Below, one piece after another: positions 7,466-13,858 of a stretch of DNA of 14,538 nt (positions are counted from its first letter, which is position 1; every line of letters starts with the position of its first letter). The translations under genes were made by a program, and so were the position numbers. Origin of the DNA: JANNXQ01 sp031425095 (lineage in GTDB: Bacteria > Verrucomicrobiota > Verrucomicrobiia > Chthoniobacterales > Chthoniobacteraceae); contig JANPIS010000329.1 in assembly GCA_031425095.1 (NCBI GenBank), positions 1-14,538 of the forward strand, in the 5' to 3' direction. The notes beneath the pieces were generated by a model, which worked only from the letters and a program-made list of their open reading frames with translations, did not search any database and was not told the DNA's origin.

Positions 7466-7744
7466 TCAGAATCTTGTCGTCTCCAGCTTTTCCATGAATT
7501 CGTGAAGGCGATTTCCGCCGGTGCGCGGCGGGAAAAGCTCTTGCACGGGCACCTTCAAGACTTCCGCGAGGTAGAGGAGTGTCTTGTCATCTACATAAGA
7601 GAGGCGCGCTTCGATTTTCGAGACGCCGCTGCGGCTCGTGTCGAGGCCGGCGATTTGCAGCTTCGCCGCCAGCGTGGATTGCGACCAGCCGAGCACGTAG
7701 CGGCGGCGGCGCACTTGAGGACCGATGTTGTTCTTGTAGCGCAT
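7466..7744 (-). CDS. XRE-family helix-turn-helix regulator
   Basis: A 92-residue DNA-binding protein. Residues 5-70 form a Cro/CI-type HTH: IGPQVRRRRYVLGWSQSTLA gives helices 1-2, and TSRSGVSKIEARLSYV contains the recognition helix. LLYLAEVLKVPVQELFPP then closes the domain. The remaining tail is short, so it is a stand-alone regulator without a sensor domain. The ATG at 7744 begins the domain directly; an upstream in-frame start at 7810 would add a low-complexity proline/arginine stretch inside the previous gene and is less likely. It starts 13 bases after the stop of the upstream gene, so the two form an operon. Probable targets are the repeated boxes at 8347-8433, by analogy with mobile-element control regions. 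Confidence 0.82.
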   Translation of the reverse strand: MRYKNNIGPQVRRRRYVLGWSQSTLAAKLQIAGLDTSRSGVSKIEARLSYVDDKTLLYLAEVLKVPVQELFPPRTGGNRLHEFMEKLETTRF

Positions 7745-7757
7745 GGTCGTCGTGCGT

Positions 7758-8213
7758 TCAGGCGGCGGTCGATTGGCGCTCGGTGGTCTCGAAGCTGACG
7801 CGCGGGGCACTCTCCGTTTGGCAGAGTTTGATGAGCTTGCCGGCGTCGGTTTTCTCGAGAAGCGCCTTGGTCTCTTCGCGGAAGTTTTCGATCGGCTTGT
7901 AGCTGATCGTCGGCTGGAAGAGCCGGGCGAAGGCTTTGCCGGCGATCTCCTTGATCTTCTCGATCGCTTTGCCCTCGCCCTCGATCTTCGACTTCATCGT
8001 GGGTGCGGGAAAATTGACGCGAGCAATGCATCCATCGGTGCCTTCTGCTGTCCAACGCTGACCGCCGCCCTCGGTCGGGGAGTGCTCGTGGGTGCGTTCG
8101 CGTGCGGCTTCGACGAGCATCGCCTTGAGCGCTTTCAAGCGCTCCATTTGTTCGGCGATTTCGCGGTTGAGGCTGACGGCTTCCGTGACGAGGTTTTGTA
8201 GCTTGGTGTTCAT
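7758..8213 (-). CDS. Unknown protein with N-terminal coiled coil
   Basis: A 151-residue soluble protein I do not recognise. Residues 3-40 (LQNLVTEAVSLNREIAEQME onward) form a heptad-like amphipathic helix, probably a coiled coil. Residues 50-135 form a mixed domain with GGGQRWTAEGTDGCIARVNF, then FPAPTMKSKIEG, AFARLFQP and KLIKLCQTES. The tail (SFETTERQSTAA) is polar. It has no signal peptide, membrane segment or catalytic motif I can name. It is the first gene of a leftward pair with the XRE regulator, and its promoter must lie in the box-rich region after 8213. Given the location, a role in element maintenance or DNA handling is possible but unsupported by a motif. Confidence 0.75.
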   Translation of the reverse strand: MNTKLQNLVTEAVSLNREIAEQMERLKALKAMLVEAARERTHEHSPTEGGGQRWTAEGTDGCIARVNFPAPTMKSKIEGEGKAIEKIKEIAGKAFARLFQPTISYKPIENFREETKALLEKTDAGKLIKLCQTESAPRVSFETTERQSTAA

Positions 8214-8346
8214 CTGGATGTAGGATTTCGAGTTGAGGTTTCGCCGCGCTCTCGTTGGCGCATTTGCTCCAGACGTTGCGCGGCGTGAAAGCTCTACACC
8301 CCGTTTTTTCCAAGGCCGGTTGGGCGCGGTTTGTTCCTTCTCCGGT

Positions 8347-8438
8347 GTTCTCCGATCGTCCTCAGACGTTCTCAGATTACCTGCGAAAGATTTTGACAGG
8401 TTTCACGCTGGCTTCTTTGGAGCATCGGAGAACGCCGG
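8347..8438. promoter_or_regulatory. Putative operator array with three GTTCTC(C/A)GAT boxes
   Basis: The decamer GTTCTCCGAT occurs at 8347-8356, as GTTCTCAGAT at 8368-8377 (21 bases later, two helical turns), and inverted as ATCGGAGAAC at 8424-8433. The outer copies extend to a 15-base inverted repeat (8342-8356 and 8424-8438) with one mismatch. A TTGACA (8393-8398) lies between the boxes as a candidate -35 element, though its downstream hexamer (TTTGGA, 8416-8421) is weak. The array lies between divergent gene pairs, one encoding an XRE regulator. Confidence 0.5.
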
Positions 8439-8445
8439 TGCCTTC

Positions 8446-8504
8446 TGGCGAAGTGGTCATTGGCTCGCCATTGCTGCTGTGCGTCGGAAACCGGATACTC
8501 CGAC
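8446..8504. repeat. Two further small inverted repeats before the rightward genes
   Basis: TGGCGA (8446-8451) pairs with TCGCCA (8465-8470), and GTCGGA (8483-8488) pairs with TCCGAC (8499-8504). The second ends about 20 bases before the ATG at 8525, so it could be an operator or a leader hairpin. Both are short enough to arise by chance. Confidence 0.3.
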
Positions 8505-8524
8505 ACACAAAACAAAGACCGCCA

Positions 8525-8797
8525 ATGTCCAAAGCCGCCGCTACCGCCGAACCTGAAAACCACCTGGAGTCCGATTGGTTCTCCTCCACCACCGCAATCG
8601 CCGCGCTGCTCTTCCTCGCGGAAAAGTTCCCGCATCGCCAATTCAACAGCGCCGAACTGAGTGTGCTGTCGGGTGTGGGCCGAACCGCGATGTCCCAAAT
8701 CAAGAATGCCGACGACACGCCGTTTTCCCTCGGGAAATGCACCCTCCAGCGCCTGGACGCCTGGCTGGCTGGACACCCTGGCTACAAGCAGGAATGA
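8525..8797 (+). CDS. Small HTH-like DNA-binding protein
   Basis: A 90-residue protein. Residues 18-35 (SDWFSSTTAIAALLFLAEKF) form an amphipathic helix; residues 41-70 (NSAELSVLSGVGRTAMSQIK) look like a helix-turn-helix, with LSVLSGVGR as helix 2 and turn and TAMSQIKNA as the recognition helix. FSLGKCTLQRLDAWLAGHPG ends the fold. The frame stays open upstream to 8255, but the ATG at 8525 begins a protein-like sequence (MSKAAATAEPENHL) and leaves the operator region non-coding. The next gene starts 24 bases after the stop. I do not know the family; a regulator of element genes is likely. Confidence 0.65.
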   Translation: MSKAAATAEPENHLESDWFSSTTAIAALLFLAEKFPHRQFNSAELSVLSGVGRTAMSQIKNADDTPFSLGKCTLQRLDAWLAGHPGYKQE

Positions 8798-8821
8798 GGG
8801 CTGCTATCTGCTTCTGGGAAC

Positions 8822-9496
8822 ATGTCCAGAGGCACGCGCAAAAGCATCACCCTACCCGGCCTGCTCGCACCGACTCTCAAAGCGCGTTGCTGCGAACTCG
8901 GCTACGTTACTTTCGCGCCCTACGCCGTGGAGTTGGTTTGTTACGACCTTCGCTCGCAGGCGCGCCACAGCATCACCCTCAATGTCGCGATGGATACGCA
9001 AGCGGCGCAGGATGCGGTAGATCGCGAGTTGGTGGCGCGCTATCAGCCTGGGGCGAAGCGCGAGGGACTGCTGGTGCAAATCGTTCAGCGCATTGACAGG
9101 CTCCATGAGATCGCGCAACGCGGTCGTCACCAACCCTCGGCACCGCTGAGTGCAGTGGTCGAGCGTATTACTTTTCCGCTCGATATTTGGCAATTGGCAG
9201 GCGAGCGCTGGCAGGAGCTTGGTTACCCATCCTTCTCCGCTTACATTACCGGGCTGGCTCGCTATGATCTATTGGTCGGTGGTCCTCACTCGGACAAGAC
9301 CGCCGATTGTCGCTCGATGGTGCAAAGGGCGCTAACCCGGAAGACGCTCGCCGCCCGGCGCAAAGGACGGAAACGGAAACTACTTCTCGATCATCTTATC
9401 GAACGCGCCGAAGGCCGGGCCGTCACCTTCGGAGAGCTCGAAAAGATGAAGGCCCAAATCGCCGATACCCTCCGAAAATTCCCGCTCAAGGATTAG
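8822..9496 (+). CDS. Protein with two ribbon-helix-helix-like repeats
   Basis: A 224-residue protein containing an internal duplication. Repeat 1 (about residues 8-52: SITLPGLLAPTLKARCCELG, F-x2-Y, YDL) and repeat 2 (about 115-158: RITFPLDIWQLAGERWQELG, F-x2-Y, YDL) align without gaps, each starting with a short strand (I-T-L/F-P) followed by two helices around an ELGY turn, as in CopG/Arc-type ribbon-helix-helix proteins. A linker of about 60 charged residues separates them. The C-terminal part has a strongly basic segment (TRKTLAARRKGRKRKLLLD) and a final amphipathic helix. A single chain carrying two such units could act as a pseudo-dimer on DNA, for example a partition or relaxosome accessory factor; this is inference. 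It follows the small HTH-like gene. Its TAG touches the remnant of the VWA gene on the other strand. Confidence 0.7.
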   Translation: MSRGTRKSITLPGLLAPTLKARCCELGYVTFAPYAVELVCYDLRSQARHSITLNVAMDTQAAQDAVDRELVARYQPGAKREGLLVQIVQRIDRLHEIAQRGRHQPSAPLSAVVERITFPLDIWQLAGERWQELGYPSFSAYITGLARYDLLVGGPHSDKTADCRSMVQRALTRKTLAARRKGRKRKLLLDHLIERAEGRAVTFGELEKMKAQIADTLRKFPLKD

Positions 9497-10141
9497 CGGG
9501 ATGCACGGACGCCTTCACCGCGCTCGCGCTGGTAGAGCTGCGCTTTGTCGCCGCCTTCGATGAGATCGCTGATGAGCACGAAGATCGTCTCCACAGGTCG
9601 CGCGATGAGGCTTTGGCAATAGGTGACGGCGCGGTGAATGTCGGTGCCGCCGCCGAGTTGCGCGCCGAAGAGGACATCCACGGGATCGGCGAGTTTGTCT
9701 GTCATGTCCACTACGGCGGTGTCGAAGAAGACGAGCGACGTGCGCACGGCGCGTAGTGACGCCATGACCGCGGCCAGCACGCCGGAATAGACGATCGAGC
9801 CGGCCATCGAACCGCTTTGATCCACACACAAAATGATGTCGCGCAGCGCCGCCGTTTGCGGCCGAAGCCGATGCGCGTCTCTCGGATGATGGTGCGGTAC
9901 TCGGGCTGATAGTGTTTGAGGTTCGCGCGGATGGTGCGCGGCCAGGCGATTTCGTTGTGGCGCGCTGCGTTTTCCGCGGGCTTCGTCGCCGAAGCCCTTG
10001 GCCGTCGTAGAGCGCGGAGAGCGCGGCATCGAGGTGCAGCTCTTCGGCGGACAAAGCGCATCCGGTTCCTTCGCATTTCTCCGCCGCCCCGAGCACGAGA
10101 CGCCAGCGGCGGAGACGTTCTTCGGCGGAAATTGTGCTCAT
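9493..10141 (-). pseudogene. VWA (CoxE-like) protein remnant, frameshifted
   Basis: This is the VWA member of the SWIM/MoxR/DUF5682/VWA cluster. The start is good: MSTISAEERLRRWRLVLG at 10141, overlapping the DUF5682 stop as ATGA. After SALYDG (near 10000) the middle of the protein is missing and the frame changes. A second frame gives IAWPRTIRANLKHYQPEYRT, and near 9860 a third frame takes over with RDIILCVDQSGSMAGS. The metal-ion site is still readable in that last piece: D-x-S-x-S, T in GGGTDI, and D in LISDL. The end also diverges, stopping at 9493 soon after the ISDL segment, so the C-terminus is lost. Intact relatives are clearly longer. It cannot make a normal protein unless the frame changes are sequencing errors. 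Confidence 0.75.
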
Positions 10142-11640
10142 GGTTTCGCTCCTCCGAGCAGCGCCGCAAAAGTCGCCAGCATCCGATTCGCGCGTGCATC
10201 GTCGATGTCCTCCTCGACGGGCGCGGCGATTTGCGTCCCACCGCCACCGCACTTCGCCAGCTCGCCCATTTGCCGGCGCTCCGGCGGGGCGAAGGTGGCG
10301 AGGGTGCGGCGAAGCAGCGGGAGGACTTCGGTGAAATGATCCGCGGTGAGCGAGGCGAGCCAGCCATCGAGCAGACTCCAAAGCTGCGCCTGGTGCCGCA
10401 GCACGAGCCCGATTCCGGCGAGAAAACCTTCGATCCAAGCGGCAGCCTGCGCGGGTGCATTCGCACGCGAAAGGTGGCGCGAGAGCCGAGTCGCCGCGGC
10501 CTCGGCGGGGAGTGCGTCGTCATCGAGCAGCAGGCGCGTGCAGCGTCCGGCGAGCAGGCCGTCGAGCGTGTCGTCGTCCGCGAGTTGGCGCAGCGTCGTG
10601 CTCCACGGCGCGCGCAGAATTTCATCGGCGGGAGTGGCGAGCGCGCTGTGCGTCGCGTTCAGCCGCGTCTGCATTTCGCCGGCCGCTTCGTCGTTCAGCG
10701 CCGCGCACGCTGGCGGCAGGCCAGCGCAAATGCGAGCCACGAGACCGGTGACGATTTGGCCGACCATCGAGGCGTCGGTCTGCCTGACATTGCCGTAGCG
10801 CAGCACCGCGGCGAGCGGCGGCAATGCGTCCATCAAATGTCCCACGTCGCTCGTTACCGCGGCCTGATTCTCCAGCCGCTGCATCACGCGCTCGACCGCC
10901 TCGGGCAACTCCGCGAGCAGGAGCACTTCGACGAGTGATGTGAGTTCTGGCAGCGCGCTGCACTGCGTCGCGCGCTCAATGGTGAAGCGCGTCGCCGCCT
11001 CCGCGATGGTGTTGCCCCACGGCGCGCTTTCGATGAGCGTCAACTCCAGCTCCGGTTCCCAGCGCAGCGTCCACGCTTCCTTGAAGGTGCCTTTTCCTCG
11101 CTCAGCCTCCGCCTTCCCCCACTCGACGCGCAGCAACCGCAGCCGATGCAGCAGTCGGCTCCGGTCGAGATCGTTTGGTTTTCGCAGATCGAGTTCGAGT
11201 TTTCGGTCGAGCGCCTCCGGCGGCAGTCGCAGCCGTTTCGTTTCCTTTTGAAAGTCACGCTGGAGCGGCACCTGCGGCGCTTCCGCCGGCACGCTGCCGA
11301 GCGCGTCCCCGACGATCAGCCGCTCGCGAATCAGCGCCATCGGCGCGAGGTCGCCGAAACAAAACCCCGCCTGCGCCGCGTCGTTAAATTCCGCGAGCCC
11401 CGGCACCGCAGCCGCGCAAAACAGCCGCGGTCTCCGCGAGCCGCGTCGCTTCGATGATGCTCGCCGTGCAGCTTTCGAGATCCTCCGCGCGCATCAGGTG
11501 CGCGACGCGCATCATCCAGCGAGTCGCGAGTTCGCCGCCGTGCCCGAGCGTCCACAGTTGCTCGTAGTAGCCCGGCGAGTGTATGCCCGCGCCGTAGCCG
11601 CTCGCAAAAGTCAGCCGCCGATGCGTCCACGGCCACTGCC
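10138..11640 (-). pseudogene. DUF5682-family protein, C-terminal half, frameshifted
   Basis: The region encodes the C-terminal half of a DUF5682 protein. Near 11630-11410 one frame reads QWPWTHRRLTFASGYGAG, HSPGYYEQLW and IIEATRLAETAAVLRG. At about 11405-11411 the frame changes, and VPGLAEFNDAAQAGFCFGD continues to the TGA at 10138. The later part is intact for 422 codons and keeps LELDLRKPNDLDRSRLLHRL, then the W-G-N-T-x-x-E-A-A pattern, and near the end TEVLPLLRRTLATFAPPERR. The N-terminal several hundred residues are absent: the sequence runs directly into the SWIM gene fragment. DUF5682 proteins are of unknown function and are encoded beside MoxR ATPase and VWA genes. The open stretch could still be translated from a GTG at 11406, but it would lack half the protein. 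Confidence 0.75.
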
Positions 11641-12000
11641 TCGACTCTCGCCGCCTCCTTCTCCGCGCTCGCATCGTGCTTCGCGATCCACTCATTCACC
11701 CACACCGGCGCCGCCGCTTCCACCACGCGTGCCGGATTCGCCGCGAGCAGCAGAAGCAGCCCGAGCCCATGCTTGCACGGAAACTTCCGACTCGGACACT
11801 AGCAATGAAACGCCGGCCCACTCCATGTCTGCCTGCGTGCGGTGGGGCACCTTCCCGCTGCCCTGGCACTCGCCTCATACCGAGCGCCCGTCGCGTCCGA
11901 GCGAAATCCACTTTCCCGGATTCGCGAGACTCTGCCCTGTCTTTACAGATGCCGCGTCCGGCGCGAGCGCGAGCATTTGCTCAGTCGTCAGCGTTTGCAT
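11640..12000 (-). pseudogene. SWIM zinc-finger protein, N-terminal remnant
   Basis: The ATG at 12000 opens MQTLTTEQMLALAPDAASVK and GKWISLGRDGRSV, the start of the SWIM zinc-finger protein of the MoxR/VWA cluster. At 11875-11877 a TGA stands where the family has tryptophan (RSV-stop-GECQGSG). Around 11833 the frame shifts, and the metal-binding motif appears as SGPAFHC-stop-CPSRKFPCKHG: the TAG at 11799-11801 replaces the residue inside C-x-C-x6-C-x-H. GLGLLLLLAANPARVVEAAA and WVNEWIAKHDASAEKEAARV follow. The sequence then jumps to DUF5682 at about 11640. Two stops plus a frameshift and a deletion make it a clear pseudogene. Confidence 0.78.
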
Positions 12001-12344
12001 CGGAGAAAGCCGGTCATTCGCTGGGAAGGAGAATTCTCCCAACTCGCCGAGGCAAGCCATGAGGTGCCGCGCAGTTCTTCCAAGAGTGCATGATCGCTCT
12101 TTCCAGCAACTCCTCTTCCAACACGAACCGATAGAAGCCGCCCCCCGCGGAGCGAGCACAGTCAAGGTGGAGCGCAGCACAGCGAGCAATACCTTGACGG
12201 CGCGCAGCGAGCGACAAAATCGAAGGCCCGTTCGTATTCTTCCGCGTTCCTCCGAATGGCTGCTAAAATGTCACGTTGAGAGGTCGGGTTCGATCTCTGA
12301 CTTACATCTGGGCGAGTTCCTCCGCGATTTTCCGCCCAGCCGTG

Positions 12345-12362
12345 GCTGCGCGAACGCGCAGC
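12345..12362. repeat. Perfect short hairpin GCTGCGCG-AA-CGCGCAGC
   Basis: An 8-base perfect stem closes on a 2-base loop (in DNA this is a near-perfect palindrome). It is the first of a row of palindromes in this stretch. Confidence 0.55.
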
Positions 12363-12384
12363 GACGGCCTCGCGGCGTGGCGGA

Positions 12385-12446
12385 GCGCGGAGTCTTCGGC
12401 GAAGCAACCCGGCCCCGCCCGGCCCGCGCAGCCGAAGTCTCCGCGC
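12385..12446. repeat. REP-like palindrome, 16-base arms
   Basis: GCGCGGAGTCTTCGGC (12385-12400) pairs with GCCGAAGTCTCCGCGC (12431-12446) with one central mismatch and a 30-base loop of CCCGG-type runs. The same GGAGTCTTCGSC core recurs in the next palindrome. Confidence 0.65.
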
Positions 12447-12547
12447 GCGGATCGGCGGCTTTCCGCCCCGCTCTGTGGCGGAAACTTCGGCGCGACTCGC
12501 CTCTCGATGCGGCTGCGCAGCAGCGGCATCATCGCGGTGGGGCGGGA

Positions 12548-12605
12548 GGCGAAGTCTCCGGGTGCGCGCAGGAGAGCCCGCACGAGCACACCCGGAGTCT
12601 TCGCC
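12548..12605. repeat. REP-like palindrome, 17-base arms
   Basis: GGCGAAGTCTCCGGGTG (12548-12564) pairs with CACCCGGAGTCTTCGCC (12589-12605) with one mismatch at the same central position as in the previous palindrome. The loop is 24 bases. Both copies share the CGAAGTCTCCG / CGGAGTCTTCG core, so they are probably two copies of one repeat family. Confidence 0.65.
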
Positions 12606-12611
12606 GAGGGA

Positions 12612-12627
12612 GGGGGCTTACACCCCC
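12612..12627 (-). terminator. Hairpin across the last stop of the conjugation operon
   Basis: GGGGG (12612-12616) pairs with CCCCC (12623-12627) around a 6-base loop that contains the stop codon of the 12618-13016 gene. There is no T-tract on the leftward strand, so it is not a classic intrinsic terminator. Together with the REP-like palindromes just beyond, it could still end or stabilise the operon transcript. Confidence 0.35.
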
Positions 12628-13016
12628 GCGCTGACGCCCCGCGCAGGTGTCGTTGGCGTGACGGAGCGCAAAGTTCGCGCGGCGATCGAGGTCATCGCCC
12701 GCTCCTGCTGGTCCGCAGGCAGGTGCTTGACGAGCGTGCGGTAGGCTTCTTTCAACTCGGGATTGTCGTCGAGCTTCCGCATCACTGCCGTGCGAACGCG
12801 TTCGCGCCGCTCGAGCTTGTTCACATTTTGCAAGACCATCGCCCGCTCAAGGCGTTCGCGCGGCAGTCCCTGGATGTAGGCCCAATCCTTGGGATTGGCT
12901 TTGATGTAGGAGTCGATCTTGGCATCGACGGCCACGTTGTTGCGGTATTGGGGCGTCTCTTGGGCTTCCGCCGGAGCGCCGTTGTTATTGGGTTTGTCAG
13001 TGCGTTTGAGGCTCAT
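12618..13016 (-). CDS. Unknown charged helical protein in the conjugation operon
   Basis: A 132-residue soluble protein I do not recognise. The first 25 residues are polar and likely disordered (MSLKRTDKPNNNGAPAEAQE). Residues 27-110 are rich in charged helices (AVDAKIDSYIKANPKDWAYI, QGLPRERLERAMVLQNVNKL, RRERVRTAVMRKL), and the threonine/proline-rich tail ends in the GGGGG/CCCCC hairpin. No signal peptide or membrane segment is present, so it acts in the cytoplasm. It starts 6 bases after the stop of the previous small gene and is the last gene of the leftward operon led by VirB10. A role in transfer or in its control is suggested by position only. Confidence 0.68.
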   Translation of the reverse strand: MSLKRTDKPNNNGAPAEAQETPQYRNNVAVDAKIDSYIKANPKDWAYIQGLPRERLERAMVLQNVNKLERRERVRTAVMRKLDDNPELKEAYRTLVKHLPADQQERAMTSIAARTLRSVTPTTPARGVSAGV

Positions 13017-13022
13017 AATGAG

Positions 13023-13247
13023 TTAGTGCGATGCGGCTGGGTTTTCACGTAAGGCTTCGACGATCTCGCCGCAGAAGAGATCAACGAGGCCGAAAGGATC
13101 TTCGTGTTCGACCGCCAGGCTCATGAGGAACTCCGGCCCGGGCGATGCTCCGAGACGTTCTTCGACTTCTTCACTTGCCTCTTGGTAGCGCGCGAGAGTC
13201 GTCGGCGGGACAGTTACGATGATGGGTTGGTAATCAGTGGTTTTCAT
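13023..13247 (-). CDS. Small unknown protein in the conjugation operon
   Basis: A 74-residue acidic protein beginning MKTTDYQPIIVTVPPTTLAR. The IIVTVPPTTLARY opening resembles the strand-helix start of ribbon-helix-helix antitoxin-like proteins, but this is weak. The acidic middle (EEVEERLGASPG) and the helical end are not diagnostic. An in-frame ATG at 13268 would add MHPSTLT; neither start has a good ribosome binding site at normal spacing. A GGAGG lies inside the end of the lipoprotein gene at 13285-13289, about 17 bases before the 13268 start. The preceding gene stops at 13275 and the next starts 6 bases after this one ends, so it is co-transcribed. Confidence 0.6.
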   Translation of the reverse strand: MKTTDYQPIIVTVPPTTLARYQEASEEVEERLGASPGPEFLMSLAVEHEDPFGLVDLFCGEIVEALRENPAASH

Positions 13248-13274
13248 AGTGAGTGTTGACGGGTGCATTGCTGG

Positions 13275-13856
13275 TCACCACTTATCCTCCGAGGGACGAT
13301 TGTCCGATGAAGACGGCGGGGTTGGACGGGCAAGCAAGGCGGTTTGGATGGTGTCGAAGCGATCGCGCAGTTCCTGGACTTGTCGCTTTAAAGCCAAATG
13401 ATCCTTCGCAACTTCCTGCGCCTGCTGGAGTGCTTTGCCTAGGTCAGCAAGGCGCTGATTGAGGCCGGTGGTTTGCTCGGCGATCGCTTGCGTGGCCGCA
13501 CGCTGTTTGTTGAACTCCGCGCGCGCGGCAGCGTGGTCGGTGGACCGCTCTGCGGATGATGGCGGCACCACCGCTGATGTACGCGAGGTGTCGGGGGCTG
13601 TATTCCAAGCGGCGCTTTGCTCCACACGATAAATGGGATGCGCTTCGTGCATCACGGAGCGGTCGCTTGCCTCGACGTATCTTCCCGCTCGATACTCCCG
13701 CAAGCTCTCCGGGAGTCGAAGGGCACCGCTCGCTCGCGTTGCGGAAGACGGAACTCCGGACGGCGCCGGCTCCGGCGAGTGCTTGGAGACATGCGCGGCG
13801 CACCCCGAGAGGATGACGGCGCAGGCTGATAGTGGAATGAGTTGCGTGGATAACAT
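13275..13856 (-). CDS. Putative conjugation lipoprotein with coiled coil
   Basis: A 193-residue protein. Residues 1-19 are a lipoprotein signal with lipobox L16-S-G-C19, so the mature protein should be anchored to a membrane by C19. The n-region (MLSTQLIP) lacks a positive charge, which is unusual and may mean inefficient export. Residues 22-115 are polar and serine/proline-rich. Residues 115-175 (AEFNKQRAATQAIAEQTTGL, then LADLGKALQQAQEVAKDHLA) form a heptad-rich coiled coil. It starts 2 bases after the VirB10 stop, so it belongs to the same operon. Type IV secretion systems usually contain a small outer-membrane lipoprotein (VirB7/TrbH type) next to VirB10; this may be its counterpart, although it is longer than VirB7. 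I see no sequence match to a named family. Confidence 0.65.
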   Translation of the reverse strand: MLSTQLIPLSACAVILSGCAAHVSKHSPEPAPSGVPSSATRASGALRLPESLREYRAGRYVEASDRSVMHEAHPIYRVEQSAAWNTAPDTSRTSAVVPPSSAERSTDHAAARAEFNKQRAATQAIAEQTTGLNQRLADLGKALQQAQEVAKDHLALKRQVQELRDRFDTIQTALLARPTPPSSSDNRPSEDKW

Positions 13857-13858
13857 AG

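Larger units (their letters stand above)
12001..12617. other. Gene-free, palindrome-rich stretch
   Basis: No convincing gene is seen in these 617 bases. Between 12001 and 12300 the leftward strand shows short protein-like pieces in different frames (ILAAIRRNAEEYERAFDFVA near 12250, LLERAIMHSWKNCAAPHGLP near 12080) that may be relics of an unknown gene. TCAAGGT (12162-12168) and ACCTTGA (12191-12197) form an inverted repeat there. From 12340 onward the DNA is very GC-rich and consists largely of stem-loops, listed separately. Confidence 0.6.

Noticed and set aside
8255..8524. Extension of the small HTH-like gene upstream to 8255
   Set aside because: It would run through the operator-like boxes and add an arginine-rich, non-protein-like sequence; the ATG at 8525 starts the credible protein.
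9493..10141. Programmed frameshifting to make a full VWA protein
   Set aside because: At least two frame changes plus loss of the middle and end of the protein, and no slippery heptamer, point to decay.
9916..10938. Forward open frame opposite the DUF5682/VWA remnant
   Set aside because: Arginine-rich translation without motifs; the opposite strand has clear family matches.
12385..12605. Insertion sequence bounded by the inverted repeats
   Set aside because: The distance is far too short for a transposase and no target-site duplication is seen; two separate stem-loops explain the pattern better.
12345..12627. CRISPR array as explanation of the repeated sequences
   Set aside because: The repeats are inverted pairs of different length with uneven spacing, not direct repeats with uniform spacers, and no cas gene is present.
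11498..12634. Forward open frame of 378 codons over the pseudogene and palindrome region
   Set aside because: Low-complexity serine/arginine/proline composition, and the opposite strand holds recognisable SWIM and DUF5682 pieces; the frame is open only because of GC bias.
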